Positions 51,460 through 59,898 of a stretch of 64,000 nt of DNA are shown in pieces. The DNA is taken from NCBI RefSeq assembly GCF_014191355.1, contig NZ_JACHWM010000015.1:62001-126000 (forward strand). The letters run 5' to 3'. Each line of letters begins with the position of its first letter. Position 1 is the first letter of the stretch. Position numbers and translations under genes: made by a program. Origin of the DNA: Methylobacterium sp. R2-1 (GTDB taxonomy: Bacteria; Pseudomonadota; Alphaproteobacteria; Rhizobiales; Beijerinckiaceae). The notes under the pieces are model-generated. The model saw only the letters and a program-made list of their open reading frames with translations. It had not been told where the DNA came from and did no database searches.

Positions 51460-52521
51460 ATGAAGAAGCGTGGCCTGCTCACGGTCGTCAGCGCGGCCAC
51501 GGTGATGACCCTTGGCGGCGTCGGCTACGCCGCCCATCGCCGGGGCAGAAATCCCTATTACCGCGGTCCCACGAGCGACCATTTCGACGGTCTGCGCTTC
51601 CACGCCGCGAACCAGCCGCCGGACAAGTCGCTTTCCGACCTCGCCCGGTGGCGCCGGACCGGCAAGCCCGAGGCCTGGCCGGCCAGCTTTCCGAGCCCGT
51701 TCCCGGCGGACAGGCCGCCGGAGCGGGTGGACGGCTTCCGCGTCGTGCTGATCGGCCATGCGAGCTACCTGTTCCAGGTCGCGGGCCGCAACATCCTGGT
51801 CGATCCGGTCTTTGCCCGGCGCGCGAGCCCGGTCCGCTTCGCCGGGCCGAAGCGGGTCAATCCGCCGGGAATAGCCTATGCCGACCTGCCGCCCATCGAC
51901 GCGGTGCTGATCACTCACAACCACTACGACCATCTCGACGGGCCGACACTCGCCCGGCTCTGGCAGGACCACCAGCCGTTGATCGTGGCGCCCCTCGGCA
52001 ACGACGCGATCCTGCGCGGCTACGACGAGACCATGCATGTCGAGACCCGCGACTGGGGCGAGTCGGTCGATCTCGGTGCCGGCATCACCGCCCATCTGAC
52101 GCCCGCCAACCACTGGTCGGCCCGCGGACTCAACGATCGGCGCATGGCGCTGTGGTGTGCCTTCCTCCTCACGACGCCGCGCGGGGTTCACTACCATGTC
52201 GGCGATACCGGACTCGGTGACGGCGCGATCTTCCGCGAAATCCGCGCCCGGTTTGGGCCACCACGACTCGCGACCCTGCCGATCGGCGCCTACGAGCCGC
52301 GCTGGTTCATGCAGCCGCAGCACATGAACCCGGCCGACGCGGTGGAGGCCCTGACCCTGCTCGGCGCCGATCAGGCGCTCGGCCACCATTGGGGCACCTT
52401 CAAGCTCACCGACGAGGGCATCGAGCGGCCCATCGAGGCACTGGCCGAGGCGCTGACGGCGGCCGCGCTGCCGCCGGAGCGGTTCCTGGCATTGCGGCCG
52501 GGTCAGATCTGGGAAGGGTAG
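51460..52521 (+). CDS. MBL-fold metallo-hydrolase (NAPE-PLD/UlaG type)
   Basis: A 353-residue protein with an N-terminal membrane anchor or signal segment (residues 6-26). The metal site is H153-x-H155-x-D157-H158 (ITHNHYDHLDG), followed by TPANHWSARG, YHVGDTGLGDG and GHHWGTFKLT, which supply the other His/Asp ligands. This is the beta-lactamase_2 subgroup related to N-acyl-phosphatidylethanolamine phospholipase D. Substrate unknown; a lipid or nucleotide phosphodiester is plausible. Confidence 0.9.
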   Translation: MKKRGLLTVVSAATVMTLGGVGYAAHRRGRNPYYRGPTSDHFDGLRFHAANQPPDKSLSDLARWRRTGKPEAWPASFPSPFPADRPPERVDGFRVVLIGHASYLFQVAGRNILVDPVFARRASPVRFAGPKRVNPPGIAYADLPPIDAVLITHNHYDHLDGPTLARLWQDHQPLIVAPLGNDAILRGYDETMHVETRDWGESVDLGAGITAHLTPANHWSARGLNDRRMALWCAFLLTTPRGVHYHVGDTGLGDGAIFREIRARFGPPRLATLPIGAYEPRWFMQPQHMNPADAVEALTLLGADQALGHHWGTFKLTDEGIERPIEALAEALTAAALPPERFLALRPGQIWEG

Positions 52522-52554
52522 GGGCCGCCGATCGTCTGATCGGCGCCGACGCAT

Positions 52555-53457
52555 TCACCCGGTTGCATCCCGTTCCGGCGGCCTCTTGCCGGACTTCTTG
52601 CCGGATGCGCGGTTCGCCAGCGTGATCCCCGCCGAAGCGGCCACGATGCAGCCGATGGCACCCACCTGCACCGCGGTCAGCCGTTCGTCGAGGAAGGCAA
52701 GGGCTGCGAGTGCGGCGACGGCCGGTTCGAGGCTCATCAGCACGCCGAAGGCCGGACGTGGCAGACGGGTGAGGGCGAACATTTCGAGCGAGTAGGGCAG
52801 GGCGCTCGACAGCACGGCGATGACGAGGCCCATGGTGAGGGTGGTGGCCGTGAACAGGTCCGCGCCGGCCTCCGTGAGTCCCACCGGCGTGACCACGAGG
52901 GCGGCGACCGTCATGCCGAGGGACACCGCCCGCCCACCACCGGCTCGGCCGGCGCGCTGGCCGAAGACGATGTAGGCGGCCCAGCACAGGCCCGCGCCGA
53001 GAGCCAAAGCCGTGCCCGTCGGGTCGAGGGGGGCCGTCTCGCCGAGCGGCAGCAGCAGGCCGAGCCCGAGCACGGCAAGACCGATCCAGGCAAAGTCGAG
53101 CCCGCGGCGCGAGCCTGCCAGCGCCACGGCGAGCGGTCCGGTGAACTCGATGGCGACCGCGATCCCGAGCGGGATCGTGCGCAGCGCCAGATAGAACAGC
53201 AGGTTCATCAGCCCGAGCGCCGCGCCGTAAAGCACGATCGCCCCGATCTCCCCCCGCTCCGGGCTGCGGCGCCACGGCCGCCAGACCGCGAGCAGGATCA
53301 ACGCCGAGAAGCCGACGCGCAATGCCGTGACGCCCGTTGCGCCCACGATGGGAAACAGACTCTTGGCGAGCGCCGCGCCGCTCTGGATCGAGATCATCCC
53401 GGCCAACAGGGCGAGGATGGGCAGGACGACGTCGGACGCCCCGGACCGCGCCCGCAC
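52555..53457 (-). CDS. rhtA: EamA family exporter, RhtA type
   Basis: A 300-residue protein with ten membrane segments in two EamA halves. The start PILALLAGMISIQSGAALAK and the run ALRVGFSALILLAVWRPWRR match RhtA, an inner-membrane exporter of threonine and homoserine. GTG start at 53457, three bases from the stop of hslU, so the two may be co-transcribed although their functions are unrelated. Confidence 0.85.
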   Translation of the reverse strand: MRARSGASDVVLPILALLAGMISIQSGAALAKSLFPIVGATGVTALRVGFSALILLAVWRPWRRSPERGEIGAIVLYGAALGLMNLLFYLALRTIPLGIAVAIEFTGPLAVALAGSRRGLDFAWIGLAVLGLGLLLPLGETAPLDPTGTALALGAGLCWAAYIVFGQRAGRAGGGRAVSLGMTVAALVVTPVGLTEAGADLFTATTLTMGLVIAVLSSALPYSLEMFALTRLPRPAFGVLMSLEPAVAALAALAFLDERLTAVQVGAIGCIVAASAGITLANRASGKKSGKRPPERDATG

Positions 53458-53459
53458 GG

Positions 53460-54773
53460 TCAGAGGATGAAACGGCTGAGATCCGTGTTGGCAGCGAGAT
53501 CCGCGACCCGCTCGCGCACGTAGCCCGCGTCGATCGGCACCGTCTCGCCGGAGCGGTCGGTGGCGGTGAAGGAGATCTCGTCGATCACCCGTTCCAGCAC
53601 CGTTTGCAGGCGGCGGGCGCCGATATTCTCCACCGAGCCGTTCACCTCCACGGCGACGCGGGCAAGCGCGTCGATCGCGTCCTCGCTGAAGTCGAGGGTG
53701 ACGCCCTCCGTCTCCATCAGCGCCACCGTCTGCTTGATCAGGCTCGCCTCCGTCGCGGTCAGGATCTGCTTGAAGTCCTCGACGGTGAGCGGCTGCAGCT
53801 CGACGCGGATCGGAAGGCGGCCCTGCAACTCCGGCAGGAGGTCGGACGGCTTCGAGACGTGGAAGGCGCCGGAGGCGATGAACAGGATGTGGTCGGTCTT
53901 CACCGGCCCGTGCTTGGTCGCCACCGTCGTGCCCTCGATCAGGGGCAGCAGGTCGCGCTGCACGCCCTCGCGGGATACGTCGGCGCCGGAGCGGCCCTCG
54001 CGGGCGCAGATCTTGTCGATCTCGTCGAGGAAGACGATGCCGTTATCCTCGACCTCGCGGATCGCCTCGCGGATCAGCGCGTCGTCGTCCACGAGCTTGT
54101 CGCTCTCCTCGGCGATCAGCGGCGCGTAGGCGTCGGCGACCGTGATGCGGCGCGGCTTGCCGCGCTGGCCGCCGAGCGCCTTGCCGAGCATGTCGGAGAT
54201 GTTGATCGCGCCCATCGAAGCGCCCGGCATCCCGGGAATCTCGAACATGGGCAAGCCCTGCGAGCCACTGGGGGCAAGTTCGATCTCGACTTCCTTGTCG
54301 TCGAGTTCGCTGGCCCGCAGCTTCTTGCGGAAGCTCTCGCGGGTCGCCTGGCTTGCGGTGGGGCCGACGAGCGCGTCGAGGATACGCGACTCGGCGGCGG
54401 CCTCCGCCTTGGCCTTGACCGCTTTGCGCTTCTCCTCCCGCGTCAGGCCGATGCCGACCTCGACGAGATCGCGCACGATCTGCTCCACGTCGCGGCCGAC
54501 ATAGCCGACCTCAGTGAATTTGGTCGCTTCGATCTTGAGGAAGGGTGCGCCGGCCAAGCGCGCGAGGCGGCGCGCGATCTCGGTCTTGCCGCAGCCGGTC
54601 GGCCCGATCATCAGGATGTTCTTCGGCGCCACCTCATCCCGCAGCGGCCCCTTGAGCTGCTGGCGGCGCCAGCGGTTGCGCAGCGCGATGGCGACGGCAC
54701 GCTTGGCGTCCTTCTGGCCGACGATGAAGCGATCGAGCTCGGAGACGATCTCGCGGGGAGAGAAGGTGGTCAT
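53460..54773 (-). CDS. hslU: ATP-dependent protease ATPase subunit HslU
   Basis: A 437-residue AAA+ unfoldase. TTFSPREIVSELDRFIVGQ is the usual start. Walker A is GPTGCGKTEIARRL near residues 57-70; the pore loop is in FTEVGYVGRDVEQ. Walker B is GIVFLDEIDKICAREG, and the C-terminal FIL tail inserts into HslV. With HslV it forms a proteasome-like protease for misfolded and regulatory proteins. It lies 115 bases after hslV. Confidence 0.97.
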   Translation of the reverse strand: MTTFSPREIVSELDRFIVGQKDAKRAVAIALRNRWRRQQLKGPLRDEVAPKNILMIGPTGCGKTEIARRLARLAGAPFLKIEATKFTEVGYVGRDVEQIVRDLVEVGIGLTREEKRKAVKAKAEAAAESRILDALVGPTASQATRESFRKKLRASELDDKEVEIELAPSGSQGLPMFEIPGMPGASMGAINISDMLGKALGGQRGKPRRITVADAYAPLIAEESDKLVDDDALIREAIREVEDNGIVFLDEIDKICAREGRSGADVSREGVQRDLLPLIEGTTVATKHGPVKTDHILFIASGAFHVSKPSDLLPELQGRLPIRVELQPLTVEDFKQILTATEASLIKQTVALMETEGVTLDFSEDAIDALARVAVEVNGSVENIGARRLQTVLERVIDEISFTATDRSGETVPIDAGYVRERVADLAANTDLSRFIL

Positions 54774-54888
54774 CGGGCTCCTGCGGCCGATTTTTCGGGA
54801 CTTGGTGGGGCGCGGCGCGGGGCGCGCGGAGCCGCCTCCGAAGGACGATCTAAGGGGGCAAAGCCCGGCTTTCCAGAGCGCCGGCGCT

Positions 54889-55449
54889 TCAGGCCGCGTC
54901 GAGGGATTCGATGACGAGGTTGCCGTTGGTGTAGACGCAGATCTCGGCAGCGATCTTCATCGCCTTGCGCACGATCGCCTCGGCATCGAGACCACCGTCC
55001 TCCAGCGCGCGGGCGGCCGAAAGGGCGAAATTGCCGCCCGACCCGATCGCCATCACGCCGGTCTCGGGTTCCAGCACGTCGCCGGAGCCGGAGAGCAGCA
55101 GGCTGACCTCCTTGTCGGCCACCAGCATCATCGCTTCCAGGCGGCGCAGATACCGATCGGTGCGCCAGTCCTTGGTGAGCTCGACGCAGGCGCGGGTGAG
55201 CTGGCCGGGATACTGCTCGAGCTTGGCCTCCAGCCGCTCGAACAGGGTGAATGCATCCGCCGTCGCGCCCGCGAAGCCGCCGATCACACTGCCCTTGGCG
55301 AGCCGCCGGACCTTGCGGGCATTGCCCTTCACGATGGTCTGGCCAAGGCTGACCTGGCCGTCGCCGCCGATCACCACCCGTCCCCCTTTGCGGACCATCA
55401 GGATCGTGGTGGCGTGCATTTGCGGCAGGCGATCGTCGGTCTGGGCCAA
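54889..55449 (-). CDS. hslV: ATP-dependent protease peptidase subunit HslV
   Basis: A 186-residue N-terminal threonine peptidase. The mature enzyme should begin at the Thr-Thr in MHATTILMVRKGGRVVIGG; the preceding residues form a short propeptide, as in other Hyphomicrobiales. The TTG at 55449 is kept as start because homologues have a propeptide of about this length, and CGGAGC lies upstream; an internal ATG (55419) is an alternative. Other family runs: DGQVSLGQTIVKGNARKVRR, GFAGATADAFTLFERLEAKL, AIGSGGNFALSAARAL. Confidence 0.95.
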   Translation of the reverse strand: MAQTDDRLPQMHATTILMVRKGGRVVIGGDGQVSLGQTIVKGNARKVRRLAKGSVIGGFAGATADAFTLFERLEAKLEQYPGQLTRACVELTKDWRTDRYLRRLEAMMLVADKEVSLLLSGSGDVLEPETGVMAIGSGGNFALSAARALEDGGLDAEAIVRKAMKIAAEICVYTNGNLVIESLDAA

Positions 55450-55540
55450 GGAGGCGCTCCGGTTCTTAGAAAGAGCTGAGATGCCAGCCGAGAATGAGGG
55501 CTACCCATCGTCGGCTGTCCTCGCGAATGCGAGGCGGCGG

Positions 55541-55578
55541 GCGTCCGCCGGACGCGATGACCCCGACCATCGGTCGGG
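55541..55578. terminator. Tandem hairpins upstream of motA
   Basis: Two perfect inverted repeats in tandem: gcgtccgccggacgc (55541-55555) and cccgacc-atc-ggtcggg (55562-55578). They lie in the 300-base gap between divergent hslV and motA, which shows no gene. They may be a regulatory site or 5'-leader structure; there is no T run. Confidence 0.35.
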
Positions 55579-55749
55579 AGCATCGCCACGTGTCATGAGC
55601 CTCAGTTATGCGCTCACACGCCCGGCTCCAAGACGGGGCGCCGCATCGCCCCAAAAAGCTCCGCGCAAGCCACCCTCCCTATTGGCTCGAACAAAGGGCC
55701 GCCGCGCGTCGGCAACCCTCCCCGCAAAGGTGTCCCCCGGAGCCTCCCC

Positions 55750-56625
55750 ATGGGAATCCTCGTCGGCCTCGTCATCGCGATCGGCTGCATGCTCGGCGGC
55801 TTCGTCGCCATGGGCGGGCATCTGATCGTGATCTGGCAGCCCTGGGAGTTCGTCATCATCTTCGGGATGGCGGCGGGCACCTTCGTCATCGCCAACCCGA
55901 TGAAGACCGTGATGGATTCCGGCAAGGCGACGATGGAGGCCTTCACCAACAAGGGGCCGAAGCGCCAGGACTTCCTCTCGCTGCTCGGTCTGCTGCACGC
56001 CCTGATGCGCGAGCTGAAGACCAAGCCGCGCAACGAGGTCGAGACGCATTTCGACGATCCGGCGAATTCCGAGATCTTCAAGAACTATCCCGAGGTGACC
56101 AAGGACCAGGACCTGGTTCTGTTCATCTGCGACTATTGCCGCCTGATCCTCATCGGCAACGCCCGCTCGCACGAGATCGAGGCGCTGATGGAGGAAGAGA
56201 TCGGCACCCATAAGAAGTACAAGCTCAAGCCCTACGCCGCGATCAACACCGTGGCGGAGGCGCTGCCGGCGCTCGGCATCGTCGCGGCGGTGCTCGGCAT
56301 CGTGAAGGCGATGGGCGCACTCGACCAGTCGCCGCAGATCCTCGGCGGCCTGATCGGCGCCGCGCTCGTCGGCACCTTCATCGGCGTGTTCGCCTCCTAT
56401 GGGATGCTTGCCCCGCTCGCCGTGAAGATCAAGGGCGTGCGCGAGAAGCAGTGCAGCGTCTACACCATCGTGAAGCAGAGCCTGATCGCCTACATGAACG
56501 GCGCGCTGCCCCAGGTCGCGATCGAGCACGGCCGCAAGGGCATCGCCGGCTCCGACCGCCCGACGATCGACGAGGTCGAGAGCGCCACCGTGCCCGGCGC
56601 CCGCGCCGAACCGGCCGCGGCTTAA
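55750..56625 (+). CDS. motA: Flagellar motor stator protein MotA
   Basis: A 291-residue stator channel protein with four membrane segments. The start is MGILVGLVIAIGCMLGGFVA. The motor family signature lies near residues 170-225: VAEALPALGIVAAVLGIVKA, then MGALDQSPQILGGLIGAAL. MotA with MotB conducts protons to turn the rotor. motB is not in the window, which is unusual since the two are usually adjacent. It is the first gene of motA-fliM-DUF6468. Confidence 0.96.
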   Translation: MGILVGLVIAIGCMLGGFVAMGGHLIVIWQPWEFVIIFGMAAGTFVIANPMKTVMDSGKATMEAFTNKGPKRQDFLSLLGLLHALMRELKTKPRNEVETHFDDPANSEIFKNYPEVTKDQDLVLFICDYCRLILIGNARSHEIEALMEEEIGTHKKYKLKPYAAINTVAEALPALGIVAAVLGIVKAMGALDQSPQILGGLIGAALVGTFIGVFASYGMLAPLAVKIKGVREKQCSVYTIVKQSLIAYMNGALPQVAIEHGRKGIAGSDRPTIDEVESATVPGARAEPAAA

Positions 56626-56637
56626 GGTCAGTCTGAG

Positions 56638-57636
56638 ATGGATGAGACCCAGACCTCCGACGCTGTGCCCGAGACCGAGCCCGAGTTCTCCTCGGTTCTC
56701 CCGCCCTTCGTGACGGCGGCCAAGCCTGCGGCCGACATCCGCACCCGCATCCAGGAGGCCGGCGGCCTGTCGCTCGACCGGCTGCCGATGCTCAGCGTGG
56801 TGTTCGACCGCCTCGCCACCGCCTGCAGCGACGCGGCCAAGCACCTGGCCGCCTCCTCGACCTTCTACTCGCTGAACGGGGTCGAGAGCGGACGCTTCGG
56901 CGAGTTCCTCGACAGCTACGACGCCAATGCCGTGGTCGGCATCTTCCACGCGCCGGGCTGGGACGGGCACGTCCTCGTCGGGCTCGACCGCGACTTCATC
57001 TACACCATGACCGAGGTGCTGTTCGGCTCCGACGGCTCCGAGCCGCCGGTGGAGGACGAGCGCACCTTCTCCGCGATCGAGTTGCGCATCGCGCAGATGG
57101 TGTTCGAGCAGGTCGGCAAGGCGCTGGAATCCTCCTTCGGCCTCGTCTCGCAGACGAGCTTCCGCCTGGAGCGCACCGAGACACGGATGGAGTTCGCGGT
57201 GATCGGCCGGCGCTCCAACAAGGCGGTTCAGGCCAGGTTCCTGCTCCAGGCCCTCAACCGCGGCGGCGAGATGTTCCTCATCATCCCGCAGACGGTGCTG
57301 AACCCGCTGCGTCCGGCACTCGGCAAGGTGCTCACCGGCGAGTCGTCGGCCCGCGACCCGCGCTGGGCCGAGCAGATTGCCGCGGAGGTGCAGAAGACGA
57401 CCGTGCGCCTGCGGGCCGTTCTCGAAGAGCGTCACCTGACACTCGGCGAGATCGCCGGGCTCAAGGTCGGGCAGGTGCTCACCCTCGACGCCACGCCCGC
57501 CACTCGGGTCAAGCTCGAGGGCAACGACCGGCCGCTGTTCTGGTGCCGGGCTGGGCAGTCGCAGGGCACCTACGTCCTGCGGGTCGAGGACGCGATCAGT
57601 CCGGAGAAGGAGGGCGCCCATGGGCTCCTTGGTTGA
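56638..57636 (+). CDS. fliM: Flagellar motor switch protein FliM
   Basis: A 332-residue switch protein. The central CheC-like domain includes FHAPGWDGHVLVGLDRDF, IELRIAQMVFEQVGKALES and RFLLQALNRGGEMFLIIPQ. The C-terminal SpoA domain includes LTLGEIAGLKVGQVLTLDA. It receives phospho-CheY and controls rotation. The first ~35 residues are acidic and lack a clear LSQxEIDxLL CheY-binding box. It starts 12 bases after motA and its end overlaps the next gene by 17 bases. Confidence 0.92.
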   Translation: MDETQTSDAVPETEPEFSSVLPPFVTAAKPAADIRTRIQEAGGLSLDRLPMLSVVFDRLATACSDAAKHLAASSTFYSLNGVESGRFGEFLDSYDANAVVGIFHAPGWDGHVLVGLDRDFIYTMTEVLFGSDGSEPPVEDERTFSAIELRIAQMVFEQVGKALESSFGLVSQTSFRLERTETRMEFAVIGRRSNKAVQARFLLQALNRGGEMFLIIPQTVLNPLRPALGKVLTGESSARDPRWAEQIAAEVQKTTVRLRAVLEERHLTLGEIAGLKVGQVLTLDATPATRVKLEGNDRPLFWCRAGQSQGTYVLRVEDAISPEKEGAHGLLG

Positions 57637-57916
57637 CGGCATACTCCTCGTCGCACTCGTGGCCACGAGCGCCTGCGTGGTGCCGATGTACCTCAAGCTC
57701 AAGCGCCTCGACCGGACGCAGGCCGAGTACGGCGCGGCGGTCGCCGCCTCCGGCGTGGCCTTGACGCAGGCCGGCGAGGCGGTGCGCTCCTTCAAGGAGG
57801 AGGGCCGCGAGGTGCTGGATGCGCTGAGCCTCAAGATCGAGGAGGCGCGGGCGGCGCTCGCCGAACTGGAGGCGTCGCGGGCGGCCCTCGTTGCGGCACG
57901 CTCGGAGAAGCCCTGA
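57620..57916 (+). CDS. DUF6468 domain protein, flagellar cluster
   Basis: A 98-residue protein with one N-terminal membrane segment (about residues 3-24) and a charged coiled coil. The pattern LKLKRLDRTQAEYGAAV and the position after fliM match DUF6468, a family found in alphaproteobacterial flagellar operons. Related proteins affect flagellar placement in some species. It overlaps fliM by 17 bases, a strong sign of coupled translation. Confidence 0.75.
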   Translation: MGSLVDGILLVALVATSACVVPMYLKLKRLDRTQAEYGAAVAASGVALTQAGEAVRSFKEEGREVLDALSLKIEEARAALAELEASRAALVAARSEKP

Positions 57917-57929
57917 GGCGGCGTCTGCC

Positions 57930-58214
57930 TCAGTCGTCGCTGGGCTTGCCGGCCTTCTCGACGATGGCGCCGGTCCGCGGATCGAGCTGAACCTTGATGG
58001 TCCGGCCGTCGCGGCTGACCTTGGTCTTCCACACGCCGTCATCGGCCTCGATGCTGCGCACCGAGCCGTACCCGGCCTCGGACAACTTGGTCAGGACTTG
58101 GTCGATCGGCATCCAGTCTTTCCCGGGCGCGTCGGCCCGGGCCGGCGCGGCGGCGAGGCCGGCATTCAGAGTGGCGGCCAGGGCGGCGGCGAGGACGGTC
58201 TTGAGGGTGTTCAC
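57930..58214 (-). CDS. PepSY domain exported protein
   Basis: A 94-residue periplasmic protein. A signal peptide (LKTVLAAALAATLNAGLAAA) ends near residue 28, and a single PepSY-type fold follows (IDQVLTKLSEAGYGSVRSIE, then WKTKVSRDGRTIKVQLDPRT). PepSY domains often inhibit proteases or sense metals. GTG 58214 has GGAGC upstream; an in-frame start further up would bury the signal peptide. It lies opposite to the flagellar genes on both sides and interrupts the motA-fliM and fliN-fliG runs. Confidence 0.85.
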   Translation of the reverse strand: MNTLKTVLAAALAATLNAGLAAAPARADAPGKDWMPIDQVLTKLSEAGYGSVRSIEADDGVWKTKVSRDGRTIKVQLDPRTGAIVEKAGKPSDD

Positions 58215-58417
58215 GGTGTTCGCTCCGGTTTTCGTGTCGTGATGCCTCCTGATGTCACCGCGCGGCCCCGCGACACTGACGGCCGCCGTCAGCGAAATGT
58301 CAGCCGGGACTGGCACCGCGTGACACGCGTGCTTTTTCGGATCTCCGGCGACAGCCTCGCGTCAGCCAAGCCGGCTAGACCGTCATCACGCCCAAGCGGA
58401 CCCGACGAGCCCGAGCG

Positions 58418-58744
58418 ATGAGCAGCACCCCCTTCCCCGATACCGATCTCGCCGGCACCGAGCCCCGCGTCGGCGACGGGCGCAACCTCGATTCGATCCT
58501 GCGCATCCCGGTGCTGATGCAGGTCGTGCTCGGTTCGGCGTCCATGCCGGTGGCCGACCTGATGAAGCTCGGGCGCGGCGCCGTCGTCCCACTCGATCAC
58601 CGCGTCGGCGAGCCCGTGGATGTGATGGTCAACGGCCGTGTCATCGCCCGCGGCGAGATCGTGATCGTCGAGGAGGACAATTCCCGCTTCGGCGTGTCGC
58701 TGACCGAGGTGGTCGGCCCCTCCGCCGCCGACCAGAACAGCTGA
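58418..58744 (+). CDS. fliN: Flagellar motor switch protein FliN
   Basis: A 108-residue protein made of one SpoA domain: SILRIPVLMQVVLGSASMPV, then LMKLGRGAVVPLDHRVGEPV, then VMVNGRVIARGEIVIVEE. FliN forms the lower C-ring with FliM and docks the export ATPase. The short acidic N-terminus is usual. It starts the fliN-fliG-flhB series; fliG starts 22 bases after it. Confidence 0.95.
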   Translation: MSSTPFPDTDLAGTEPRVGDGRNLDSILRIPVLMQVVLGSASMPVADLMKLGRGAVVPLDHRVGEPVDVMVNGRVIARGEIVIVEEDNSRFGVSLTEVVGPSAADQNS

Positions 58745-58766
58745 GCCTGGGCGAGAGCGGGCCGCC

Positions 58767-59861
58767 ATGTCATCGAGTCCTCTGGCATCGAGCCCTCTTG
58801 CATCGAGCCCCGTCCCCCCGGACGTCGTGCCCGCGGGCGCCGTCACGACGCGCGTAGTGGCGGGCCGGCGGCTCGACCCCGTCGACCAAGTCGCGGCGCT
58901 GCTGCTCGCTATGGGCAAGCCCGCGGCAGGGCGGCTCATCAAGTATTTCGAGCCGGACGAGCTCAAGCGCATCACCCGCTCGGCCTCGAATCTCGGGGCG
59001 GTCAGCCCCGAGCAGCTCGACACGGTGGTGGAGACCTTCTCCGCCGAGTTCTCCGCCGGCAACAGCCTGATCGGCACCGCCAACGAGGTGGAGAAGCTGC
59101 TCAGCGGCCTGCTGCCGGCCGACCAGATCGCCGACATTCTCGCGGATGTGCGCGGCAACGCCACTCGCTCGGTCTGGGAGCGGCTCGGCACCGTTCAGGA
59201 GAGCGTGCTGGCGAGTTACCTCGTCAAGGAGCATCCCCAGACTGCGGCGCTGATCCTGTCCAAGGTGAAGCCCGCCACCGCCGCCAAGGTGATGGGCCAC
59301 CTGCCGGCGCCCTTACGCAACACCGTGATGCGGCGGATGCTGAACTTCAAGCCGATCGTCGACGACGTGCTGCACAGCATCGAGAAGACGCTGCACGAGG
59401 ACTTCATGATCAACGGCGCGCGCAATTCCGGCGCCGACACGCACGCCAAGATGGCCGACATCATCAACAAGATGGAGCGCCAGCAGATGGACGACGTGCT
59501 CTCCAGCCTCGGCGAGTCGCGTCCGAAGTCGGTGGAGATCCTCAAGGGTCTGCTCTTCACCTTCGACGACATCGTCAAACTGGCACCGCGCGCGCGCACC
59601 ACCCTGTTCGACGCTGTCCCCAACGACCGGCTGGTGCTGGCCCTGAAGGGGACGGACGTCGAGTTCCGCACCACGGTGCTCAGCGCCCTCTCGGCGCGCG
59701 TGCGCCGCATGGTCGAGCACGAGCTGAACGGCGGTGAGCCGGCGGCGCAGCGCGACGTCATGGAGGCGCGCCGCTCCATCACGGATCTGGCCATGGACAT
59801 GGCCGGGCGCGGGGAGATCGAGATCAACCCGGGAGGCGAGGATGACGCGCTCATCCGCTGA
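58767..59861 (+). CDS. fliG: Flagellar motor switch protein FliG
   Basis: A 364-residue rotor protein. The N-terminal domain begins after a Ser/Pro-rich leader. The middle domain has the EHPQTAALILSKV motif, and the C-terminal torque helix is near FDDIVKLAPRARTTLFDA. The leader (SPLAS repeated) is encoded by a 15-base tandem repeat at 58773-58811, likely variable between strains. FliG joins the MS ring to FliM and contacts MotA. Confidence 0.95.
   Translation: MSSSPLASSPLASSPVPPDVVPAGAVTTRVVAGRRLDPVDQVAALLLAMGKPAAGRLIKYFEPDELKRITRSASNLGAVSPEQLDTVVETFSAEFSAGNSLIGTANEVEKLLSGLLPADQIADILADVRGNATRSVWERLGTVQESVLASYLVKEHPQTAALILSKVKPATAAKVMGHLPAPLRNTVMRRMLNFKPIVDDVLHSIEKTLHEDFMINGARNSGADTHAKMADIINKMERQQMDDVLSSLGESRPKSVEILKGLLFTFDDIVKLAPRARTTLFDAVPNDRLVLALKGTDVEFRTTVLSALSARVRRMVEHELNGGEPAAQRDVMEARRSITDLAMDMAGRGEIEINPGGEDDALIR
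58773..58811 (+). repeat. 15-base tandem repeat inside fliG
   Basis: The units tcgagtcctctggca and tcgagccctcttgca are followed by a partial third copy. They encode repeated Ser-Pro-Leu-Ala-Ser in the FliG leader. In-frame, so copy-number change would not break the gene. Confidence 0.75.
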
Positions 59862-59898
59862 TCGGTGCCCCGTTCGCGCTCGCCAGCGGGGCTGATGC

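Noticed and set aside
55606..58032. Long frame opposite motA, fliM and the DUF6468 gene
   Set aside because: It covers three well-supported flagellar genes in antisense and has no domain.
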